Source: Synchiropus splendidus (Eukaryota > Chordata > Actinopteri > Syngnathiformes > Callionymidae). From it: a stretch of DNA of 64,000 bases. The notes under the pieces were generated by a model that worked only from the letters and a program-made list of their open reading frames with translations, ran no database searches and was not told the DNA's origin. Position numbers and translations under genes: made by a program. The stretch is taken from assembly GCF_027744825.2 (NCBI RefSeq), contig NC_071348.1, positions 2,858,563 through 2,922,562 of the forward strand, in the 5' to 3' direction. Shown here piece after piece: positions 49,701 to 61,420 of the stretch. Every line of letters starts with the position of its first letter. Within the stretch, counting starts at the first letter, position 1.

Positions 49701-51457
49701 AGAAGAAGCCGCTTCAGTGGCCTCAGCCTCGGAAATCGAGTTGCCACCTTTCCCAACCAAGAGCGACGCACACATGGTAGGGTGAACCGTATTCTGGTCC
49801 CGGCCGGCCCGCTAGTTCCCCTGGTAGTTGCCCCGCCCCCTTCCGTCCGCGCTGCCTTATGAACGCACATTGACCACAGAAGCCTGGAGAAGACAGATGT
49901 TTGAACGAGGCCTGATCTGGGCGTCATAGAAACCTGCTGATGTGGTCTACCTCAGTGCTGCAGATGAGCACTCGCTCAGTGCTGTCACTCCTCTATACAG
50001 TGTTTTTACATTGACTAAAAAAGGACTGCTGTTTTTATGGTGTAAATAAACATGCTTTTGTATTTGATTGATTTTTGGGTGTATTTTGAGTTGGTGCTGC
50101 GGGGACCAGTGACAATGTAACAGTGTTGCTGTGTGCGTTCCACCTTGTCAGGAGGAGAACTGTCAGGAGTTTTCTTTGTCCTGCACAGCCTGAGCAGCAG
50201 TGTAGACGCTCCATGGTAAGAGTGGATGAAACGCCTCTCGCCGTCCTCCACTTTAACTCCACGTTTCATCTGTCTGTCTGGACTCATCTTCACTGCATCG
50301 TCACCTCAAATGGCAAAATGTGTGAAACCACAAAGCCACGAACTGCACGGCGTTCTGCTGCTGTGGCTCTAGTCAGAGATGCCATGGGCCTCTTTAACAC
50401 CGTAGCTACCGCCTCCTGTTGGAGCTGGCACAGCTACGTCTACTGCCTCGAGTACTGCAGCTTCCTTTCTTCGACTTATTTTGTTTGACTTCTAATACTA
50501 CGACCACATCTTGTATTCTTCTTCTGCTTCCTCTTTCTCAACTTCATTTTCTTTGATTTATACTGCTACTAACATATATCTTCTTAGTCGACTGATACTT
50601 GTATTGCTTCTTCTCCTACATCTTTTCTTCTGCTGCTCCCTTTCTTTGACCTCTAATACTGCTACCACCACGATAACTACTACTACTGCTACATCTTTTG
50701 TCTGCTACTTCCCCCTCTTCGTTTTCTTCTTCTTCTACTACTACTTTTTCTGCTACTTTACTGCTACAGTTCTTTCATCTTTGTCTGCTGCCTCGTCTTC
50801 CTCTGATTCTTCCTCTGTCTGACTGAATGATCAGGGCAAAGTGAACCTATGGCTGTGTGAGGCGGGCGTGTCCTCCTCTGGGCCCAGATGTCATTTCATC
50901 TCTTGCACTTGCACACGCTCAGTTTCTTTCTTCAGCTCTTGTGTTGCATGTTTGCATGATGACACCAGCCAGTGTTCTCCTCTCATCTGAGCCTGAGAAG
51001 CAGCTTCATCACTAGGTTCTCCTCCTCCTCCTCCTCCTCCTAACTTCCTCTTCCATCCTTCATAGTGTCCACTTTGCTTGACAGCTGACTCTAACTCATG
51101 TTGTGCTTTCTCCTCTCCAAGTGCACTCAGGGCACCAAGGACATGCTGGAGCGGATGGTCCACTCCCCTGACTTCCGTTGCCTGTGTCCTCCTGGCACAC
51201 CCAAAACCTCCCCCCTGGGTGTGGAGGTCTCCGGCAGCACGACGCTCCCTGAGGACGACTCGCTGACACCTGGCTGCGCCCCACACGCTCGCTCTCCTGG
51301 GATGGCTTCCTGTCCTCCGTTTACCAGGAACAGCAAGCGCGACTCGCTGCACTCCATCAACCCGGCCTTTCGTCTGGCTTCCCCCTCGCCGTCTCTCAGT
51401 CGTGCCACCATGATCTTGGGAGACTCCACTGACACAGGCTTTGTTCCGCTCGCGTGA
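46772..51457 (+). CDS. zdhhc18: palmitoyltransferase ZDHHC18
   Basis: Golgi S-palmitoyltransferase; HRAS/NRAS are reported substrates of the human protein. Exons: 46772-47004, 47485-47645, 47841-47990, 48762-48899, 48973-49024, 49302-49404, 49486-49595, 49671-49776, 51122-51457, joining to 462 aa (human 388). Start [13 protein letters not shown] matches human MKDCEYQQISPGA. TM1-2 lie in exons 1-2; the cysteine-rich domain reads [20 protein letters not shown] and the catalytic DHHC is in [20 protein letters not shown]. The TTxE motif appears as SNLTTNED, then IKGSWSSKR and the C-terminal [13 protein letters not shown]. Intron 5 has AT-AC borders of U12 type. The last exon ([12 protein letters not shown]...) resembles the ZDHHC14/18 tail CIQSTK; without splicing after HM the frame stops two codons later at 49782-49784, giving a shorter form. 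ZDHHC14 is the main alternative; synteny with pigv and the N-terminus favour ZDHHC18. Confidence 0.93.
47991..48761 (+). other. zdhhc18 intron 3
   Basis: A 771-base intron between the two halves of the DHHC domain. No other feature was identified. Confidence 0.6.
49025..49301 (+). other. zdhhc18: predicted U12-type AT-AC intron of zdhhc18
   Basis: There is no GT donor near the end of exon 5. Instead the intron starts ATATCCTT, the exact U12 AT-AC donor consensus. It ends CCTTGAC-TGTCCATCTAC, i.e. a U12 branch-site match (CCTTRAC) 11 bases before the terminal AC. Joining gives [14 protein letters not shown], in frame and matching human ETPASVLELVICFF. Confidence 0.85.
49777..51121 (+). other. 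zdhhc18 intron 8 with decayed TTC/TAC repeat
   Basis: From about 50490 to 50820 the plus strand is strikingly G-poor and built from TTC, TAC, CTG and CTAC units, an old trinucleotide array. A (CTC)n run lies at about 51017-51041, before the pyrimidine tract of the final acceptor. Confidence 0.6.
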
Positions 51458-52708
51458 CTACAGTCGTCAGCAGCAGAACGGACGTCATAGTCCTTGGCTT
51501 CTGGGGAGCTTCTCACGAGACCAGTGGCGTCTTGAAGTCGAAGGTAAACTTAGTACGAGTGTCAAGCACAATAGAAATTTCTTCTTCTTTTGAATGACGG
51601 CAGCCGGAACCTGCCTCTGCACCGAGAGAACCTCAAGCCATCTTCTGCTTCTGTCTTATGCAAACAGACCTGACTGTATCTCCAGGAGACCAGCAGATCT
51701 TTTCATTGCTTTCTGAGACTTTCTCTTCTGTCTTTTAAATCAAGGCGCAGGTGATGTCAGGGGTTTATTCTGGGTTTGAATGGCCTCATGAGCTTCACTG
51801 GTCTGAGAGCCTGTTGCATGTCTCATAGAATATTGAAGCTAGTTTCATCAAATCAACTGTTTTGCCATCAAAACGGCTCCCACATTGTTAACCCTTAAAG
51901 TCGCACTGGCTCTCACTAAAACACTAGGTTCTGTTGGCTCTGAACATTTCTGAGCGGCTGCAGGGACGAGCTGTTCATGGATTCGGTCACGACTGTCCAA
52001 ACTGTTGCCTTGATTTAAACGCCAGCCTCATCAGGTCCACCCACTTTGATGCCACACTGCGGTCCGTTGTGCATGTCACTCGTCTCACAACACATCTGCT
52101 GTCCAGCTGGAAGCTTGTGCCTGCTTGGATCTGTGAAACTGGTTTGGTCAGAGTTGTCAACATTATGACCACCTGTGTATTGCCGAGTAGTGACCTGCAA
52201 AATCCAGTCAATTATATCTGGAGTGGACAGTACCAGATGAAAGGAAAGAAAAATAGGATGTCATTTTTTTAATTAGGTTTTAATTCAAATATCGATTTAA
52301 TATCTCTATATTTCTAATACCTTGTTATATCAGAGGTTCACCTTTTTATAAATGTATTATTAGTTCCATCAATATTTATATTAATTGTGTTTTTATCATA
52401 CAAAAGTTCAGGCCTCAGTTTCACAAAAATGTATTTATTTCAATGTTTTAATTTGCTTTCACATCAATTCTCATTTTGTTGCCCAGAAAAACCTCGGGAG
52501 ATTGTGTTTTTAAGACTCGTTGAATGGGAACAGTTTGTTTGGTCATAATGTTTTGGTGCATCTGTTTTACATCCATCTAAAGGACACATCAGTCTCGCCT
52601 GTGGGCAGATGTTGAACCTCAGGCCGCATGTTGATGTTTGTAATCTCACTGTCCCGCAGCATCCTGGAATCTGCTAGGGTTGTGTCAAACTGCACGTGTC
52701 ATTGTAAG

Positions 52709-52722
52709 CCGCCAGGGGGCAG
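52709..52722 (+). promoter_or_regulatory. CTCF-like motif between zdhhc18 and tent5b
   Basis: CCGCCAGGGGGCAG matches the core CTCF consensus in forward orientation, in non-coding DNA 1.25 kb after the zdhhc18 stop. Confidence 0.5.
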
Positions 52723-55700
52723 TATTTGATCGGGACTACAGTTTAGTACTAGCGATGCCTTTTCGTGTTTAGTTTTGGAGCATTCACCGGTAGTCATGCG
52801 GGGGTGGTGCGTTAAGGGCAGGGGTGACGTCACAATGGTCAATAAAACCCGTTTTCTTAATCGGCTGCTTTATTTGTCAGTCTGAACCGCGTGGTTGGGC
52901 CATGGTGGTGGACGGGCCAGTGGTGACTGTGCCAGAGATGAATGACATGATGTTTGAATACTCACCTTCATGAGCGACCTGTGAAGAGAGACACGTCGCC
53001 ATGGTAACAGCAGCGTTCGCCACGACTAAAGTGAGTCACACACTCTTTTCAAGTCACTTTCTCGTAAACAATTCACGTAATAACAATCGGAGGGATATTT
53101 AGTTCTGATGACGCTTGCGTTCTTAATACACATTTACACCACAGAGAGCGCACTACAGCAGTGTAATGATGCATGACATGCAGATTTCGTCCTCCAGCAC
53201 AGTGGCCTGAACCTTCCATGGAGTCGGTCAGCTCTGGGCTGTGAGAGCCACCCCACCTCTGGGTTCCCATCGACTGGAAACATGAATATGGAGCACCGAC
53301 AATGTTGTGAGAGCAGATGCACGAGTGCCCATGAGTCCCAGCCAGAGTAGTCCCCAACTCTGAACGCCTCATGTTTCCCCTTCAAACAGCTGCTTTGTTT
53401 CCCGTGAGCAAACGTGCGGTCATAAACCCGGAGGCGATTTGAGCGTCACTCTGACCAAACGCAGAGCAGGAAAACAGGCTTTGGGTCGGGCTGGATTTTC
53501 TCCAAGCCCTGATACCTTAGATGGGGTTCTGCAGTCTTAGTGACTTCCATCAGCTCGCCGGACTTCAAACGTTTGTAGCGACCTGGATATGGCTTCCAAA
53601 CATGAACCAGATGGTCCGGTCTGACTCACCGCTGCTTCGCCACATGTGCTGCATTTCCACACCAAGCCCTGAAGAACGTAAACCAGCATTTGCATCGAAA
53701 TCTGTGTAAGATAGTGTCCATGTTTTTATCCTAGAAGAGAGAAGCTTTTCACACCAACCTGCAGCCTTGAGTGGTGAAGGTCTGGCTGACCACAGACTTC
53801 TCCAATGTTTCCTCTGAAGTGCCAGTTTCTTTCTGCTCTCTGCCTTGAATGTTCCTCATGTCGGATCATCCGGGCGTGTAAAGGACCATGGTTTGCAACG
53901 AGTGAGCTCTATATTTATGAGAGGTTTTCACTTGTGTCCCACAGTTGTGCACATGACTGTGGGTGGCTTTTCACTTGCCTTCTGTAGAGGTTTTCTCTGT
54001 GAGTTTCTTCATGTGCAAGAGGTTTGCAGGTGTTCATGTCAGTGGTGTGTGATTGTTTTTTTTCCACTTTCATTAGTTTATTTCTGAGGTCCATCCGAAC
54101 GAGTGCAGTCTCAAGACATTGTCTCAAGTCTCCGCTGAGGCGCAGGAGCTGTCAGTCTTGCCTTGCGCCGTCTCCCTCTGTTCTTCTCCGTGGTGCTCAA
54201 AGACTGTGCGGTATCATGTGCTGTTTCACCAGAGGGAGGTGACATCTGTGTGAGCACATCAAGGTGGACAGGATGGAGAAGCAGGCTCTGTTTCTGCTGT
54301 GGAGGAGGTGAAGGAGCGGGGACTACACATCATGAACCTCCCTCTCTGAGATGAAGGAGCTTCACTGGCGAGCCATCTTGGAGGAAATAAAGTCCACTTA
54401 CGTAACAAGTGTGTTGGACTGAAAATTCCAACTGGCATTCTCATCCTGCGTCCGTCCCACTCCTCTCATCTGGTCCAAATCTAATGAAATAAGTGGTAAA
54501 AAACAAGTTGGAATTTGAGATTAAACTTCATCTGTGGCGACTCTTGGGGGTCGGGTGGAGTCCAGTCTGAGAGGATGTCAACACTGGGTTGGAAAGTTGT
54601 TTACACGGCTCGCAGCGATAAAAGGTAACTGAGCTCAGATGCTAAATCTGAGTCACCTGCTGTAAAACACTGCTGATAAGACGCTTATCTCCTCTTTGTT
54701 TTCAGGAACAGCTCTGACTCTGTGATGTGTATGAAAGTTCAGTCTTCTGTCAGGATTACACAAATCTATAAAGCTCAGAGCTAGAAATACATTTCATTTC
54801 TCAGCTAAGGAACGTCTTTTTCAAAAGATGCCGTCCGGAGTCCGTTTATTATTCCCCCTCTGCCTCCATGCTACATTTATATGTGAGACATGCAACGTGA
54901 ATAAATATTACACCTTCTACATCATCCTGTTACTGAGGTCGCAGAGGCAGCAGGGGAAGTGAGGCGGCCCAGACCAGAAACACACAGCAAACACACTCGA
55001 CAGTGTGTGTCTGTGCCCGGCTCCTTCCTGAAATACTGTCGAGCACGGTGCTTATGTAACCAAGGTGGTTGAACTTGACCGTGTCACCGGGTCACGCGCC
55101 GCCGACAAGAGGCGCGGTCGGCTGACACGGCCTGCTGCTGAGTCACTGCTGAGACATGTTTCCACCTCTGGTGACGTCCGACGCTCGGCAGGTGGAAAGT
55201 TCAGCATCGTCCCGCTTCTGTTACACAACAGGGACCATGGTGCAGCGACAGAGATGGATGTCAGAGTCGGAAATGTGTTTCATAACCGCGGTGCCTTTAC
55301 TCCAGCGATCCTGGCTGAACTTTGACCTGTTGGCCCTGTCAGCATAGCACCAGGAAAGTGTTCTGTGAAAGAGCCATGGTTTGGAGGCCTCACTTTTGTT
55401 TTCCACGTGGTGGTGACATCACTGTGTTTCTGAGGAATCTTCTCTTGACAGTGCTGGAGTGTGGCTGAACTGGTTCCTTGGGTTCTGGTGCCGCCAGCTT
55501 CTGGATTAATGGCCTTGTTATTCAAGAGCTTCTGGCTGCGCCTCTGTCTCCTGTGTGAGTGGATGAAAGTGATAAGTCATGAAGAAGCAAAGTCATTGCC
55601 GCCATAGATGCTCATTGCATTCATGAATGAGCTTCTAGTGTCAATCTTGCATTTGTCCCGCCCTCCCCGCTCCCTGGGGGCGTGGCTTCAGTCTATATAA

Positions 55701-56105
55701 ATTCAAGTTTAACTCAGTGTTTTCACAGTCACCTGCCTCAGCTTTTATCTATGTATAGTTTTGGACTGTGGGAGGGAACCAGAGTTCATAGAAGATGTCT
55801 TTTTGACCTTTGACCTTTTTTTTCTGTCTCATCATATAAAGGGTGTTTTTCCTCGTCCCCCCCTCCACGATTAGAGGGCGACTCACTTGCTCATAGAGCT
55901 ACTGTCACATCGGAGCTAACAACTTTATTTATCGATGTATTTGTCACAGAAATGGCAGCATGAGGCTTCATTTGGGCTCGTGGAAAAAAGAGGCTGACGC
56001 CCCAGTCGAACTGTTGAGAGCCTGTGGTGACTGCCACTAAAACACGAGTGGCCCCTTCACCTGTCCGCAGGAAGTAGTTTGTGTCAAGCAATAAAATCTT
56101 TGAAA

Positions 56106-56156
56106 GAGCTGGTGTCAAACCCCAGGCTTGGGGGCTAAACCTGGGCCGCAAAGTCA
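56106..56156 (+). repeat. interspersed repeat end, copy 2
   Basis: AGAGCTGGTGTCAAACCCCA followed by GGC...GGGGGC...GGGCCGCAAAGTCA, similar to the copy at 24939-24990 in the same orientation. Confidence 0.45.
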
Positions 56157-57215
56157 TTTTCTTTCTGGCCTGGAAGCAATTCGGTTTGTAGTGACTTAAG
56201 GCTCCCCCAAATCTCCATCTCCTCCCACACATGTTGTCAGGACCCTCAAGGACAACATGGGTCCAGCCATGCCGTGTCACCAGCCAGTTGTGGGTTTGAA
56301 GACTCGGTCAGAATAAACACTGGCCCCTGTCACGACTGCAACACTGCCGGGTCAGAGAGACCGCGAGTGACCGACATGTTTGCTCATCAGAGTGGTCACT
56401 TTCCAGAATGGTGAGGATGATTTTCCAGCGTCACCACGTCCCCATAGCAACAGCGGCGTCTCTGCATGGAGGGCTCCTGTGTCAGCAGCTGATAAATACC
56501 GCGGCAGCCGCGCATCCTGGGAAGGGACAGCAGCCTCCACTCGGAGGTGGAGGGAACAATGCCGGAGATGAATGTCAGGTCTCTTGACATTCTCAGGTTC
56601 CCATGTCAGAGGGCCCGAACCGTCAAGCTGAGAGATGCTCAAGACAATGGGGACAAAACAGCGGAGCCACACTCTCGCCACATAATTCCGCTTTTTCTTC
56701 CACTGTGAAACGATACCGGCGACACTGGAGCCTCTGTTGACATCCTGCTGGAACCATGACAACTGACACTGTGAGTCTTGTAGGTGCGGCGAGGGAGATG
56801 GTGTTTAAACACTCCTTTAACAAATGAGGCATCAGAGGGCCGCCCCAACACTCAAACACCAGGCCAGAAAACGCCGCTTCAAACAAGAGACTGTGATTTC
56901 TCGGCTGCTGGAGTCTGCGGCCCCCGTCTGGGAACATGTCAGGCCTGCCATGGCTATTTTTAGCTGCATATGTAACTCACGAAAATAGCGGCAGCTGCTG
57001 CGTGTCTGAAATTACATCACGCCTTGTGATGGATTCATGGCCGTGGCCCTCTGGGCTTTTGTGATGAACCTGGGAGGAGGAGTTAGGCAAGCGGCTGGCG
57101 CCGCACTCACCTGCCACTTGACTGGTGAGAGCAGAGCGACTTAAGTCCAGTCAGAGAGTGGAGTTGTGCACAAACATGGTGATGAAGGGAACAGGCTGCA
57201 GAAGCAGCTCCGCCT

Positions 57216-58302
57216 GAGTAGAGCTGGAGTAGAGTAGAGCTGGAGTAGAGTAGAGCTTTAGTAGAGCTGGAGTAGAGTAGAGCAGAGTAGAGCTGGAGTA
57301 GAGTAGAGCAGAGTAGAGTAGAGCTGGAGTAGAGTAGAGCTGGAGTAGAGTAGAGCTTTAGTAGAGCTGGAGTAGAGTAGAGCAGAGTAGAGCTGGAGTA
57401 GAGTAGAGCTGGAGTAGAGTAGAGCTGGAGTAGAGTAGAGCAGAGTAGAGCTGGAGTAGAGCTGGTGTAGAGTAGAGATTTAGTAGAGCTGGAGTAGAGT
57501 AGAGCTGGAGTAGAGTAGAGCTTTAGTAGAGCTGGAGTAGAGTAGAGCTGGAGTAGAGTAGAGCTTTAGTAGAGCTGGAGTAGAGTAGAGCTGGAGTAGA
57601 GTAGAGCTTTAGTAGAGCTGGAGTAGAGTAGAGCTGGAGTAGAGCTGGAGTAGAGTAGAGCTGGAGTAGAGTAGAGCTTTAGTAGAGCTGGAGTAGAGTA
57701 GAGCTGGAGTAGAGTAGAGCTGGAGTAGAGTAGAGCTGGAGTAGAGTAGAGCTTTAGTAGAGCTGGAGTAGAGTAGAGCTTTAGTAGAGCTGGAGTAGAG
57801 TAGAGCTTTAGTAGAGCTGGAGTAGAGTAGAGCTGGAGTAGAGCTGGAGTAGAGTAGAGCTGGAGTAGAGTAGAGCTTTAGTAGAGCTGGAGTAGAGTAG
57901 AGCTGGAGTAGAGTAGCGCTGGAGTAGAGCTGGAGTAGAGTAGAGCAGAGTAGAGCTGGAGTAGAGTAGAGCTGGAGTAGAGTAGAGCTGGAGTAGAGCT
58001 GGTGTAGAGTAGAGATTTAGTAGAGCTGGAGTAGAGTAGAGCTGGAGTAGAGTAGAGCTTTAGTAGAGCTGGAGTAGAGTAGAGCTGGAGTAGAGTAGAG
58101 CTGGAGTAGAGTAGAGCTTTAGTAGAGCTGGAGTAGAGTAGAGCTGGAGTAGAGTAGAGCTTTAGTAGAGCTGGAGTAGAGTAGAGCTGGAGTAGAGTAG
58201 AGCTTTAGTAGAGCTGGAGTAGAGTAGAGCTGGAGTAGAGCTGGTGTAGAGTAGAGATTTAGTAGAGCTGGAGTAGAGTAGAGCTGGAGTAGAGTAGAGC
58301 TG
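57216..58302. repeat. nested minisatellite of GAGTA and GAGCTGGAGTA units
   Basis: A 1.09 kb array built from three blocks: GAGTA (5), GAGCTGGAGTA (11) and GAGCTTTAGTA (11), with GAGCA and GAGATTTAGTA variants. A common composite is 43 bases (11+5+11+5+11). The variant GGTGTAGAGTAGAGATTTAG recurs at about 57463, 58000 and 58242, showing block duplication inside the array. The open frames across it (LYSTPALL repeats) are an artefact of the repeat. Confidence 0.97.
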
Positions 58303-59497
58303 GGTGCCGTAAAATAACTGCCTTGAAATACAAAGAAATATTCTATTAAATGAAATAGCAACACTATATTAGACAAACAAGAACAGTTTGAAATGAATGA
58401 TGCATTGAATGACAGACTAAAAGCAAAGACATTAATAATTCAAATTGTATTTAAAAAAAGGCCCAAACATAACTGTGAAGGTGTGTAATCCAAGTGCGAC
58501 TAAGGGACGGTGTTGAGAGAGCAAGTGTTTGACAGGACTTTAAGGTATTACAAAATGTGAGCGTTTGTTTGCGTGAAGTGAGTGGACTGTTTTTCCAGGA
58601 GCATCATGTCACAAACAAACGCTGGTGAGTGTGGGGCGGCGAGGGTTACGTAAGGCTCGCTTCTCTCCCAAATCATCCCTGTGAATCAGGGTGTGTGGGA
58701 TGGACGAACACACATGAGCAGGAACATGTGAACGGTTGAGAGTAAACAGAAACCCGAGTCCCTGAGGGCCACTTGGCACCACAAAGAGTCGAAACTGGAA
58801 CATTCTCATCGATGGTTCTGTTGTGATCAAACAAACAGCATAAACAAGAACAACAGCCTGGTGACTTGCGTCTCTGCTGGTGAGTCACACTCAGGTGCTG
58901 TTGACAAACTGAGGAGGGGGACTCCACACAAGGAGGCAGGCGACAGTCGGCAAAGGTGCAGGTCAGTTGCCGATACGTGAGCGACGCCGGGCGGAGAGGA
59001 GGATTGAAAGTGGGAGGAGCGTACAACTGTGAGTCTGGACTGTTTAAACCTGGAAAACTTAAATCAGGTTACGTAATGAGCCGACCCGCTCCAGCTGCTG
59101 AAGGAAATCATCTTCTCAAAGGAGCAGGAACAACAGCTCGCTTCACTTGGCAGCTTTTGTTGTCGGCACATCTCTCAGCAACAATCTCTCAGCGTCCCTT
59201 TACAGCAGCGAAATACTTGTCACTTGTCAGGGTGGCACGTCCGCACTTCCTGGAGCGCCAACAGCGGCGTCCAAAAAAGGCCGTGGTACACACGACTCCC
59301 CCTCTGGTGTGACAGTTGCTGGTTCAAAGACAGAAAAGAAGCAGCTCCTTTCACTCGGCAAGTGCCAGGGGACCCCTATTTAGCAGCCAGATCTGGTTTC
59401 ATTCCCAGGAATCCTGCTCCTGACCACAGGCCGGCAGCTGAGGGAACCTCTTCCTGAGCGTTCCTCACATGGGACCCTGCTGCTGCTCACCCTGGAG

Positions 59498-59545
59498 CCC
59501 GCAGAAGAGCCCTCCTGACCATGCGCAGGAGGGCTCTTCTGCGGG
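59498..59545. repeat. perfect 20-bp inverted repeat with 8-nt loop
   Basis: The arms 59498-59517 and 59526-59545 are exact reverse complements (outer end CCCGCAGAAG, inner end CCCTCCTG), with loop ACCATGCG. Pairing does not extend beyond a single G-T wobble. Confidence 0.95.
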
Positions 59546-60199
59546 TGTCACACTGTCGCCCCAAACTTCCTCCCTCTCCCACAAGATTTCAACAAGTTTC
59601 ACCTCCACATCCAGACTTCAGAAGAAACCAGTCAACAAACAGCCATGAAGCTCCCTCTCACGTCAACGCACCTGATCTCTCAGCTGATATGATAGTTTAC
59701 GGCGATTCAACAAAGACTACATGTCGACTACACGACAACAAAAGAGGAAACCGGGCTTTGAAAAGCAGGTAAATAGCAGCGCTGCTAATCCTGACGTGGG
59801 CCTTTGTGAGTAACGTCTGCTATTGTCTGACACTCTGAACGGACTGGTTCCTTCTGCCTCCACTGGATGATGTTACACCAAGCACAGTCTGTCCAGTCAA
59901 GCTTGTGATTATCGAGTTTTTCCTAAAGACTGAAGAGAAAATATGTCCTTTCAAACCAGTCATCAATTATCTCAAACGCTTGTTCACAGTTGCCGCTCCC
60001 TGATGATGCAACGACGGCCCAACAATGAGCGGAATTACGCGAAGAACTCGTCGCTACTCTTCAGCTGCCTGATGTTTAGAGACAAGTGGAAAAAACCCTC
60101 GGCAGCGAAGGCGACACCCAGAGTTAGTGGTGCTGCTTTAGGGATCCCCGGATCTGTTGCTACACTGCTGGGTTAAAGGTTGCTTTCAGGCAACAGTAC

Positions 60200-61420
60200 T
60201 CATGTTATGGCTAAAATCTTAGCCAATTCTGTGGCTAAGATTGTTCTCATTGTGGGTGAAATAGTTTCCAGATATTCTGATTATCAAGTTCATTTCAAAC
60301 TGTGTCGAGTTATGTGAAAATTGTTGCTATTGTTGCTAAATCTGTGATTAAAAGCCTGACAATATTCCACATGGCGCTAAATTATTGTTAAAGTTTTGCT
60401 AACGGTGCTGCTAAAAGATATATCTCTTGAGTTGCTAAACTATTTTCCAATTGTGATGGAAAACAGGATCCTAAAGATTGGGCTATGAGCGCTAAAAGCA
60501 ATGCTAATTTATTCTTTTTTTTGGTTGTGCGGCAAAATATATTGCCAAAAACTCCCTGTATCGCTAAATATTCATTAAATATTTGCTAAAACTGTAAAAA
60601 AAAAAAAGCCCATGAAATGAGAACATTATGTTGTTTTGCATTATGCTAAAAGTGTTCATTGTTTTGGCAAAGCGTTGTTTCAAATGTTGCTAAAAGTTTG
60701 CTAATGGAGCTGCTGCTGAACGTACTGGTGAGAGAGTTGTTAAAATGTTTACCAAATGTAATGGGCATTATAAAGAGTTAGCTAAATGTGCTAAAGGGGA
60801 TGCTAACCGTAGTTGCAGACGGTTTCCTGAAGCTTAGAGACTTTTGCAAAAAGTGCTGCCAGCATGTTTTAATAATGTTTTTGCCAACAGTGTAGCTAAT
60901 ATTGCAGTTTAGCTAAATGTGTTTGTGATGTTTTAAGAAATGTTGCTATGCTTTTGGAGCATTTCACACTTAGTCACTATCCAAGATGGCTTCCTCGGGA
61001 GGGTGGCTGAGCGAAGTACGCCTGGGTTTTCCAGTGGCAAACGCAGTGTGTCTGAAGAGGCAGGCATGAGAAAAGCCTTCACTTAGTTTTCGACTTCGCT
61101 AACATGAACACACGCGGCTGTAACCTCAGTCCCAGCTGCGACTTCCTGATGTTACCTGATGCAGCATTAGTTTCATATCATCCTGGAAATGTTGCCTCGA
61201 GTTTTGCTCATAGTTTTGCTAAAATATTTGCGATTCTAACAGTTCAATGTGTTTGTTGTGCTGCAAAGTATATAGTTAAGGTATTGCCAAGAAGTGCAAA
61301 AGACCTTGTCTCTGTTTAGCCAACTATATTTGCCAAACATGTTTAAAAATGCTCCTAAAATATTGCAGTAGATCATGCTAAAAGTGTTGCTCCATAATGC
61401 TGCTGTTTGTACTTTTGATT
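60200..61420 (+). repeat. decayed GCTAA-rich repeat array
   Basis: The pentamer GCTAA, usually in TTGCTAAA or TGCTAAAAG, recurs every 20-60 bases through about 1.2 kb, all on the plus strand after the first inverted pair near 60210-60240. It looks like an old tandem array of a roughly 30-40 base unit that has drifted. A stretch at about 60960-61090 is less repeat-like. Confidence 0.6.

Noticed and set aside
57216..58302. CRISPR-like array
   Set aside because: The repeats are contiguous with no unique spacers, and the genome is a vertebrate one.
58119..58376. Protein-like LYSTPALL repeats on the minus strand
   Set aside because: Produced by translating the GAGTA/GAGCTGGAGTA minisatellite; no splice or start context.
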